DNA of 17,941 bases from DATNBT01 sp964579765 (lineage in GTDB: Bacteria > Acidobacteriota > Vicinamibacteria > Vicinamibacterales > CAVVIG01). The number at the start of each line of letters is the position of its first letter. Positions within the stretch are counted from its first letter, which is position 1. The notes under the pieces were generated by a model. That model worked only from the letters and a program-made list of their open reading frames with translations. It ran no database searches and was not told where the DNA came from. The DNA lies in contig CAZOIK010000394.1 in the NCBI GenBank assembly GCA_964579765.1, forward strand, positions 1-17,941. The letters run 5' to 3'. The position numbers were made by a program, and so were the translations under genes. Shown piece by piece: positions 7,668-14,076 of the stretch.

Positions 7668-8437
7668 CCGGTCACCGCGCGAATCGCCACGCGCAGCCCT
7701 CGCGCCGCCGCTCGCCGTACGGCGCGCGCGCCCGCACTCTCGGCGGAGTAGTACCGCGATCGAATCAGCAGGTCCTCGCGATCGCTGACGTGCCTGAGAC
7801 GCTGGTTCTTCTGCGCCGCGTAGAACCGCATGCGCGACCAGACGCGGCTGACGTGCGCGAATCGCGCGCCGGCGTCCGAGAACCGGATCCAGAGGTCCGC
7901 GTCCATCGCGAGATCGAACTGCGGCTGCAGCCCTCCGGCTTTCTCGAAGATCGTGCGGCGCCAGAAGACGGACATGCCGGGCAGGTAGTTGTAGGTGTTG
8001 AGCCAGACGAACCGGTTGAACGGCATCTCGCGCTGCCGCTTCAGCAGCCGGCCGTCAACGTCGATCCACTCGGCGTCCCCGAAAACGACGTCAACGCGTG
8101 GATGCTGTTCGAAGAAGGAAACGACTTCGGTGAGCGTCCCCGGCATGAGCAGGTCGTCGCTGTTCAGCCAGCACTGGATGTCGCCGGTCGATCGGGCGAA
8201 GCCCTTGATCAGCGCGTCGGTCTGACCGCGATCAGGCTCGCTCACCCAGGCGGTCAACGACGGCTCGTAGCTGCGGATGACATCGACCGTGCCGTCGGTC
8301 GAGCCGCCGTCGATCACGATGGTCTCGACGCGCGGATACGACTGGCGCTGGATGCTCTCGAGCGCGTCGGCGATGAACCCCGCCTGGTTGAACGACGGGA
8401 CAACGACGCTGATTTTCGGCCACACGGTCGTCACCAC
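7652..8437 (-). CDS. GT2-family glycosyltransferase (GT-A fold)
   Basis: The product is 261 residues starting with GTG 8437; a second GTG follows at 8434. The frame overlaps the phosphotransferase stop by 7 nt. The N-terminus ISVVVPSFNQAGFIADALES (9-28) and IDGGSTDGT (42-50) are classic GT2 nucleotide-binding strands. NSDD at 92-95 is the DXD-type metal site. AMDADLWIRF (177-186) supplies the likely catalytic Asp, as in the ED/DAD motif of the family. No membrane helices are evident, so it is a cytoplasmic or peripheral enzyme that adds one sugar to the lipid-linked repeat unit. The C-terminal 40 residues are Arg/Ala-rich and may bind membrane lipid. Donor and linkage unknown. Confidence 0.94.
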   Translation of the reverse strand: MVTTVWPKISVVVPSFNQAGFIADALESIQRQSYPRVETIVIDGGSTDGTVDVIRSYEPSLTAWVSEPDRGQTDALIKGFARSTGDIQCWLNSDDLLMPGTLTEVVSFFEQHPRVDVVFGDAEWIDVDGRLLKRQREMPFNRFVWLNTYNYLPGMSVFWRRTIFEKAGGLQPQFDLAMDADLWIRFSDAGARFAHVSRVWSRMRFYAAQKNQRLRHVSDREDLLIRSRYYSAESAGARAVRRAAARGLRVAIRAVTGCYAG

Positions 8438-9534
8438 AACCAGTCCGCGCGGTGCCGCAGCAGCCGCGCATACTCCTTCATCACCCCACTACCCTCGTTT
8501 GTCCCGTCGTCGGCCTCGAGATACGACGTGGCGGCGTCGAGCAGGTACGCCAGGCACTGCCGCGACGCAAGCGCTGGAGTCTGCTGCCATCGCCGAATTG
8601 CCAGGCGAGGCGACGGCGCCAGAACCCGCGCGAGGTCGGACGGCCGGAGTCGCCGCCGGACGGCGAGCGGAAAGAGCGTGAAATGCAGGTAGTCGTACAT
8701 CGGCGGACAGTCGCCGGCAGCGCTTTCCCAATCGACGACGCACATGCGGTCTCCGTCCGTGAGCGTGTTCCACGGAGTGAAGTCGCCGTGCGCGACGACT
8801 CGCGACGACACGGTGGGCCACGTGCACTGGAGATCGCGTTCGGCGGCCGTGAGCATCTCGATGAGCGCCGGCGAGACGGCCGACGCGAGTGTCGTCAAGC
8901 GGCGCGCGATGCGCGACGGGAGCGTCTCGCCGTGCTGTGCGTATCGCTCGCCATTACTCTGCAGTCGATCGAGAAAGCGCTCGTGGCATTCGGAAAATAC
9001 GGAGACGTGCCTGCCCGAAGATGCGACCGGACGAAGCTCCAGGACGTTGACGTCGTCCATGGCCCAGTGCCGCACCGGCACCGGCATGCGCCCGCGGAGA
9101 TCCGACAGGTTGCTCAGCCGCGACAGCCACGTGCACTCGTTCGACATCGACGCGCTCGATCGCGGACCGACAATCTTCACGAACACGGCCGGCCTGGAGT
9201 CCCGGTCGAGCAGCGCGGCGGTCATGCGCGCCTCGCAGCGCGCGACGGCAGTCTTCGCCACGAGCGGTGCGCCCGCGGGATAGAGCGACCGCACGTGCTC
9301 GAGCACGGGTCCGTCCTTAAAGTACGCTGGGCGTCCCCATCGGCCGAACACCGTGCGAATCGTCGTGCGAACGCGCGCGGCTCGCGACAACAGCAGCCGC
9401 TGCGCGGTGGCCATCGCGTGTGCGTTGTCGAGCGGCACCAGCAGCGTCGATCGGTTCGTGTCCGGATACCCCACCGAGATCGCACGCGTGCGCGACGCGG
9501 GCATCAGCACGCTAGATGGCAGAGCGTTCATCAT
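8431..9534 (-). CDS. APH/choline-kinase-like phosphotransferase of unknown substrate
   Basis: The product is 367 residues from ATG 9534. ATG 9531 and ATG 9504 (MPASRTRAIS) are plausible alternatives; the last would avoid the 23-nt overlap with the flippase and sit 7 nt after its stop. Kinase-fold residues are recognisable: Lys120 in AVFVKIV (ATP lysine), Glu133 in NECTWL, the Brenner catalytic loop HGDFTPWNT with Asp251 and Asn256, and metal-binding Asp268 in VVDWESA. The first 100 or so residues are not part of the kinase core and I do not recognise them. Such proteins phosphorylate small hydroxyl substrates (aminoglycosides, choline, homoserine, sugars). Position between flippase and glycosyltransferase suggests a sugar, a lipid-linked intermediate or a polymer substituent, not drug resistance; that is inference. 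The kinase call is strong, the substrate unknown. Confidence 0.87.
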   Translation of the reverse strand: MMNALPSSVLMPASRTRAISVGYPDTNRSTLLVPLDNAHAMATAQRLLLSRAARVRTTIRTVFGRWGRPAYFKDGPVLEHVRSLYPAGAPLVAKTAVARCEARMTAALLDRDSRPAVFVKIVGPRSSASMSNECTWLSRLSNLSDLRGRMPVPVRHWAMDDVNVLELRPVASSGRHVSVFSECHERFLDRLQSNGERYAQHGETLPSRIARRLTTLASAVSPALIEMLTAAERDLQCTWPTVSSRVVAHGDFTPWNTLTDGDRMCVVDWESAAGDCPPMYDYLHFTLFPLAVRRRLRPSDLARVLAPSPRLAIRRWQQTPALASRQCLAYLLDAATSYLEADDGTNEGSGVMKEYARLLRHRADWLW

Positions 9535-10801
9535 GGATAGCGCTCACCTGGTCGAGGCGCAGCAGCGGCGCGAGGCGACGTGTCATGCCTGCGGCGGTCA
9601 CACACTTGCCGACGACGATGCCGAAGATGGCGAGGAGAGGGGCGACCGTCGCGGTCAGCACGAACCAGCACGCGGCGACCGCCGCGCCGGCGATCGCGGA
9701 CGTGAACACCTCGGCCGTCCGTCCGCACGCACGCAGGCCGGCGCCGGCGGGGATCGCGAAGAACGCCGCGGCGTAATACAGCGCGTACACGGCCAACACG
9801 TCCCCGCTCCCGGCGAACGCACGGCCGTATACCAGCCGCACCAGATGCTCACGCTCGAACGCAATCGCCATCGTCGCAAGCAGCGTCATGCCGCCCCACG
9901 CGAGCGTGAGGCGTGCGAGGTATCGCGAGAGCGGCGCGACGCCAGCGCTGCGCCTGAGCGCCGACGCCGCGGACGGCACCGAGTTCTCGAGTCCCTGAAA
10001 CCAAAGGTGGCAGACGCCCATCAGGTTCTGGCTCGCCTTCATGCCGGCGGCGAGCGCCGGTCCCCACACGGCCGACGCCGCAAGCATCGCGCCGCCGGTC
10101 GTGACCCACTGCGCCGCCGCCGTGCCAATCAGGAACCCTCCCTCACGCAGGTCACGGGCGACGCGGTCGCGCACGTCACGCCAGTTCCAGCGTCCAACGC
10201 GCCAGATCGGCCAGGTCGTCGCGGCGCCCGCGATGGACGTCGCGCCAATCACCTCGATGCTGCGCACGAGGTCGAGGCGTCCGGTGCGATAGAGCGCGAG
10301 CAGCCAGACGACCTGCACGCCGTAGCTGACGGCGTCGCTCCCGATCGCGAGACGATGTCGGGACACGACGAAGCACATCCGGCGGGCGAAGTCCTGGAAC
10401 AGCCAGGCCGCGGCGACGATCGCGCACGACAGCGGCACGTGACGCAGGTCCGCGGTGAACCGGGCCACCGCCGCGAGGCAGACGGCTCCGATCGCGGCGC
10501 TCGCGAGAGCGCGGCAGAACGCGGCGCCCACGAACTCGCCGTAGTCGTCGTGTGACGGACGGACGCCGGCGGTCATCAGTGGGCCGATGACGCCGGCGGC
10601 CTGAATGGAGAGCCAGAGGCCGACGCTCGTCGTGAAGATCGCGAACGCGCCGAACGCCGAGACGCCCGCGGCCCTGGCGATGACGATAGTCGAGAGGAAC
10701 GTCGCGCCGCTGACCAGGGCCTGATCGGCGACGGCAAGGCAGTCTGGCGCGAGCCATCCGTCGAGCGCGATCCAGCGCCTCACGAGAAACGACGCCGGCA
10801 C
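9512..10801 (-). CDS. wzx: Wzx-type polysaccharide flippase (MOP superfamily)
   Basis: The product is about 429 residues from GTG 10801, overlapping the methyltransferase by 22 nt. About twelve hydrophobic helices span the protein, as usual for Wzx/PST proteins of the MOP exporter superfamily. The N-terminal segment ADQALVSGATFLSTIVIARA followed by GVSAFGAFAIFTTS is typical: helix 1 with small residues, then a short loop with a conserved Gly-Phe. Later helices include AAGVIGPLMTAG, AAWLFQDFARR, SQNLMGVCHLWFQGLENSVP (middle, about 255-275), VYALYYAAAFFAIPAGAGLRACG and a C-terminal AIFGIVVGKCVTAAGM. It should translocate undecaprenyl-diphosphate-linked repeat units across the inner membrane. 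Neighbouring polymerase, glycosyltransferase and Wzc/Wza genes support this. No SD is obvious, consistent with coupled translation. Confidence 0.88.
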   Translation of the reverse strand: MPASFLVRRWIALDGWLAPDCLAVADQALVSGATFLSTIVIARAAGVSAFGAFAIFTTSVGLWLSIQAAGVIGPLMTAGVRPSHDDYGEFVGAAFCRALASAAIGAVCLAAVARFTADLRHVPLSCAIVAAAWLFQDFARRMCFVVSRHRLAIGSDAVSYGVQVVWLLALYRTGRLDLVRSIEVIGATSIAGAATTWPIWRVGRWNWRDVRDRVARDLREGGFLIGTAAAQWVTTGGAMLAASAVWGPALAAGMKASQNLMGVCHLWFQGLENSVPSAASALRRSAGVAPLSRYLARLTLAWGGMTLLATMAIAFEREHLVRLVYGRAFAGSGDVLAVYALYYAAAFFAIPAGAGLRACGRTAEVFTSAIAGAAVAACWFVLTATVAPLLAIFGIVVGKCVTAAGMTRRLAPLLRLDQVSAIHDERSAI

Positions 10802-11526
10802 GCGTAAATCAGGTTCTGCGACACGCCGTCGAACACGCCGGAGGCGTGCATGAGGCGGTCGAACGCGCCGGCGACCGGAGCGATGCCGCCGCGATACAGC
10901 GATCGGGGCAACACACCGACGCCCCAGCGTTCGACAACTTCGAGACCGGCGCGGCCAATCGCGGCCTCGACCTCGCGCCCGGACATTTCGTTCATCGGCG
11001 CGGCGCTGGCGTGATGACGGTAGCGCGCGAGGTGCCTGACGCTGTGCCGGTTGCCGTGCACGTTGAACACCAGGAGCGACGCGCGCGACGCCAGGTTGGC
11101 CGCGAGCCTCGTGAGATAGCCATCGCGCGACGCGGGCTCCACGTTCAGAAAGAACCTGAACGCGGTGATGAGATCGAACGGCGCCTCGGCGAGGGGGCCG
11201 TCGGCGGTCAGATCGTGCACGCGGACTGTCGCGGCGGTGACTCGCTGCCGCGCACGCGCGACCATCTCGTCCGATACGTCGATGCCGACGGCGGTCGCGG
11301 CATGCGGGGCACCGATGGACAGGATCCGCCCGGTGCCGCGCGCGACATCCCGATAGCGGACAGGGCGTGTGGCGGCCAGCTGACGAGCGATTCGCGTGAG
11401 GATCGGCCGCTCAAGCGCGTGCAGATGCGAGTCGTGCGATCCGCTCGCGTAAACGGCATCGTCGTACTGTCGCGCAACTTCGGCACTCTGAAAGCGGACG
11501 CGATACGTGGTCTGGGGTTGACTCAT
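10780..11526 (-). CDS. Class I SAM-dependent methyltransferase
   Basis: The product is 248 residues from ATG 11526, with a weak SD (AAGAG) about 9-10 nt upstream and 13 nt after the phosphoesterase stop. The Rossmann-fold order is visible: motif I RDVARGTGRIL (59-69), acidic loop VGIDVSDEMVARAR (80-93), motif II-like VHDLTADGP, and post-II PFDLITAFRFFLNVEP (116-131), where a family member carries the catalytic side. Motif I is unusual: most relatives read D-x-G/A-C-GTG, here Arg63 replaces the Cys. Residues 151-180 and the C-terminal third (EVVERWGVG, LPRSLYRGG) may shape the substrate pocket. In an assembly operon it may methylate a nucleotide sugar or the growing glycan; this is inference. 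Family assignment is secure. Confidence 0.88.
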   Translation of the reverse strand: MSQPQTTYRVRFQSAEVARQYDDAVYASGSHDSHLHALERPILTRIARQLAATRPVRYRDVARGTGRILSIGAPHAATAVGIDVSDEMVARARQRVTAATVRVHDLTADGPLAEAPFDLITAFRFFLNVEPASRDGYLTRLAANLASRASLLVFNVHGNRHSVRHLARYRHHASAAPMNEMSGREVEAAIGRAGLEVVERWGVGVLPRSLYRGGIAPVAGAFDRLMHASGVFDGVSQNLIYACRRRFS

Positions 11527-11539
11527 GAGGGTGTGCTCT

Positions 11540-12571
11540 TCAGTGCGAGTACCGAACCGTGAAGTCGTTCCGTGAATCCGTCTGCCAGCGGTCGAGGTAC
11601 GGCGAGTACGTCCGGACGGCGATCGTCTGCGTGGACGGCTGCACGTGCATCAGCCGCAGGTAGCCGCTGCCGCCGCCGGCGTCGAACTGATAGTTGGACA
11701 GCATCTGCGGGACGAGGTTGCCGTGCGCTCCCGCGTCAACGCGCGAGGCCACGGCGCCAGCGCCCGTGCTGCCGCCGGCGTGACCGCTGACGACCGCAAT
11801 GACGTTCGGATGCTGGCTCGCCAGAGCCGTCCAGATGCCCTCCCCATCCGCCGCGTCTGTCATCCGATACGCGGACGGTCCGGGGTTGGTGACCGTCTCG
11901 TGCCGGCTGCCCTCGGCCGACAGATACGCGTGCGTGACGACGATCGCCTGACGATCGGCGTTCGCGTCGAGCACGCGCCCGGCCCACTCGAGGGCGGCGC
12001 GGCGTGGGAACAGTTCGAGCGTGATCGCCAGGAACTTGCTGGTGCCTGCGTCGAACGTGATGAAGGCGTTCTCACCCGACCCGGCCGGGTACGTGCTCGC
12101 GCCGTACCACGGATGCGTCGCGTATCTCGCGGTGCCGAAGTGCCGGTTGAACGCCGCCAACGCCCGCGACGACAGCCCGCCGGCCGTGCACCACGCGTCA
12201 TAGTCGTGGTTGCCGACGGCGACAAGGTACGGCAGACCGCGGCCGTCGAGGATTCGGAAGCTCGCCTCGGCCCTCTGCCATTCCGATTCGGCGTTGCCGC
12301 ACTCGGTCGTGTCGCCCAGGCTCAACACCGCGGCGATGCGCAGGCGATCCGCGTTCCGGGCAATCCATTCCGCGCCGGCCTGCAGCATCTGCGGCGCCCC
12401 CGCCGGCCGCGCCCCGCACGAGCCCGGGTGTTCGGGCGCGCCGCCGGAGGTGTAGCATTGCGTGTCCGGCAGCACGACGACTGTGAATCCGTCCTCGACC
12501 GCCGGCACCTGAGCCCCGGCAACCGCGATCAACGCTGCCGCGCACACGAGCGACACTCTGCATGCGGTCAT
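11540..12571 (-). CDS. Exported calcineurin-like metallophosphoesterase
   Basis: The product is 343 residues from ATG 12571, chosen because AGGAAG (12579-12584) lies 7 nt upstream and a hydrophobic signal peptide (VSLVCAAALIAVAGAQ, 6-21) begins at once. A longer open frame to 12676 adds a basic tail that would precede the signal. Dinuclear-metal motifs appear in order: LPDTQ (34-38, the DxQ variant of DxH), LGDTTE with Asp87, VGNHDYD with Asn121 and His122, VTHAYL with His214, and SGHAGG with His264. It probably acts in the periplasm or outside the cell on a phosphodiester or phosphomonoester, perhaps on polymer phosphate or a lipid carrier by-product; this is inference. It is the first gene of the ten-gene operon. 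Six cysteines remain after signal cleavage, which allows disulfides. Confidence 0.9.
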   Translation of the reverse strand: MTACRVSLVCAAALIAVAGAQVPAVEDGFTVVVLPDTQCYTSGGAPEHPGSCGARPAGAPQMLQAGAEWIARNADRLRIAAVLSLGDTTECGNAESEWQRAEASFRILDGRGLPYLVAVGNHDYDAWCTAGGLSSRALAAFNRHFGTARYATHPWYGASTYPAGSGENAFITFDAGTSKFLAITLELFPRRAALEWAGRVLDANADRQAIVVTHAYLSAEGSRHETVTNPGPSAYRMTDAADGEGIWTALASQHPNVIAVVSGHAGGSTGAGAVASRVDAGAHGNLVPQMLSNYQFDAGGGSGYLRLMHVQPSTQTIAVRTYSPYLDRWQTDSRNDFTVRYSH

Positions 12572-14067
12572 CTGGACACTTCCTGCCGCGCGCGATCGCT
12601 GTCGCCGCCGTCGCAACGCTTGCCTCGACGCCGGCCTGCACGCTCCGTGGCGATCGAGACGCGGCGCCGCGCACACCGGGCGTGCATCCGCTGTCGATTG
12701 AACTGTTCGGTCTGCACATCCACCGAAGCACCACGACCACCGACTGGCCGCGGCTCACGTTCGGGACGTGGCGGCTGTGGGACACGGCTCAGTGGGCGGA
12801 CATCGAGCCCGAGCGCGGCCGGATGGACTTCCGTCAACTGGACACGCTCGTCGCGCTGAATGCCGCGCACGGGAACAAGGACCTGGTGTTCGTGTTCGGC
12901 CGCGTTCCGAGCTGGGCGTCCGCGAAACCGGCGGCGCCCTGCGCGTACGCCAACGGCGCCCGCGCGCCTATCGCCGTGCTCACTCGCGGCGACGGCATCG
13001 TCACCGTCCGGACCACAAGCGCGATCGACGTCCGCGCAGGCGAGGGCGTTGGCATCGGCGGTGTTGCGGACACGTCGTTCGACGGCGGCTTCACGGCGCA
13101 GACCACAGCAAATGCACGGACGTTCACGTACCGGCAGCCCGGTCCCGATCGCCGGACCACAGGCGGGACGCTCTTCCGACAGGGCGGCTGCGCCGGACCC
13201 GTCGCCGATGTCGAGGATCTCGCTGCCTTCGCGCACGCGCTGGTGCAGCGGTATTGCGGCGTCATCAGATATTGGGAGTTGTGGAACGAGCCGAACCAGC
13301 CGGAATTCTGGGCCGGTTCGCTCTCCGCGCTCGTGCGCCAGTCGGCGGTCGTCTACCGCACGATCAAGGACCAGAACGCCTGCAGTGTCGGCGGGCGAAA
13401 TCCCAACGTGGTGCTGTCGCCCTCGCCGAGTGAGATTCGCTCCACGTGGCTGTACGACTGGCTCACGCAGGGAGGCGCCGCGTACTCCGACGTCATCGCG
13501 TTCCATGGCTACACGTTCACCCGCGAGCCGGAAGCCATGCCCTTCTACATCCGCCGCGTGCGCGCATGGGCGGACGCGGCTGGACGCCGCGACGCCGATT
13601 TGTGGGACACCGAGGGCAGTTGGGGCGACGACGGCGGCGTGGACGCGCGGCAACGAGCCGGCTGGCTCGCTCGCGCCTACGTGCTTCACGCGGCGAGCGG
13701 CGTGAGCCGGTTCATCTGGTATGCGTACGACAACGCGCGGTTCGGCACGCTGTGGGAGCAGGGTCGAGGGCAGAGTCAGTCGAGCGACGCCTTCACACAG
13801 GTGCAGCAATGGCTGACTGGCGCACGCCTCGAGCCGTGCGAGACGCGCGCGGGCACATGGACGTGTCGTCTCAGCCGTCCCGGCGGCTACGCGGGCGCGA
13901 TTGTCTGGAATCCGCAAGCCGCGGCCCCCATACCGATGCGCGTTCGCGATCTGCTGCCGAGCGCCAGGGAGTGGCGCGACCTCAGCGGACGCAGGCACGT
14001 CGTGTCCGGCGAGACCTTCGAGGTCGATCGCCAGCCGCGTCTGCTCGCCAACAGCCACAGATTCTGA
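12562..14067 (+). CDS. Exported GH39/PslG-like glycoside hydrolase with an inserted beta-rich module
   Basis: The product is 501 residues from ATG 12562. Residues 1-26 form a signal peptide; Cys27 in TPAC might allow lipidation but the lipobox is poor. A (beta/alpha)8 glycosidase follows: FGTWRLWDTAQWADIEPERG (68-87), FVFGRVPSWAS (111-121), acid/base Glu244 in YWELWNEPNQ, HGYTF (316-320), and nucleophile Glu352 in LWDTEGSWG. This resembles GH39-type PslG, a hydrolase encoded in the Psl exopolysaccharide locus. Between barrel strands, residues about 144-207 form a separate beta-rich module (VTVRTTSAIDVRAGEGVGIG, then TSFDGGFTA and TFTYRQPG), discussed in the findings. The C-terminal about 80 residues look like a beta-sandwich with Cys433 and Cys443-type residues. 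It probably cleaves or edits the polymer in the periplasm. It lies opposite to its neighbours, overlapping the phosphoesterase start by 10 nt and ending 9 nt from the next gene. No SD is seen; the promoter should lie in the phosphoesterase coding region. Confidence 0.88.
   Translation: MRSSGHFLPRAIAVAAVATLASTPACTLRGDRDAAPRTPGVHPLSIELFGLHIHRSTTTTDWPRLTFGTWRLWDTAQWADIEPERGRMDFRQLDTLVALNAAHGNKDLVFVFGRVPSWASAKPAAPCAYANGARAPIAVLTRGDGIVTVRTTSAIDVRAGEGVGIGGVADTSFDGGFTAQTTANARTFTYRQPGPDRRTTGGTLFRQGGCAGPVADVEDLAAFAHALVQRYCGVIRYWELWNEPNQPEFWAGSLSALVRQSAVVYRTIKDQNACSVGGRNPNVVLSPSPSEIRSTWLYDWLTQGGAAYSDVIAFHGYTFTREPEAMPFYIRRVRAWADAAGRRDADLWDTEGSWGDDGGVDARQRAGWLARAYVLHAASGVSRFIWYAYDNARFGTLWEQGRGQSQSSDAFTQVQQWLTGARLEPCETRAGTWTCRLSRPGGYAGAIVWNPQAAAPIPMRVRDLLPSAREWRDLSGRRHVVSGETFEVDRQPRLLANSHRF
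12579..12584 (-). promoter_or_regulatory. Ribosome binding site of the phosphoesterase gene
   Basis: On the minus strand AGGAAG stands 7 nt before ATG 12571. It decides the start of the phosphoesterase and lies inside codons 6-8 of the glycoside hydrolase on the opposite strand, so the two genes share this DNA. Confidence 0.65.
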
Positions 14068-14076
14068 CTGCACGGC

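Noticed and set aside
9512..9534. Possible frameshift between flippase and phosphotransferase because of a 23-nt overlap
   Set aside because: Both products are complete with normal ends. The overlap is explained by start choice (ATG 9504 would remove it) and resembles the other overlaps of this operon.
8431..9534. Antibiotic (aminoglycoside) resistance gene
   Set aside because: Only the general kinase fold is shared. Gene context and overlap with flippase and GT2 point to glycan work, and no resistance-subfamily signature is visible.
12568..14073. 501-residue minus-strand frame fully antiparallel to the glycoside hydrolase
   Set aside because: Its translation is Arg/Ala-rich low-complexity without motifs. 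The plus-strand frame has clear catalytic residues and a signal peptide. Long shadow frames are usual at this GC content.
14068..14076. Bidirectional terminator between the convergent hydrolase and phosphotransferase genes
   Set aside because: The gap has only 9 nt, and I see no stem-loop with a T-tract around it on either strand.
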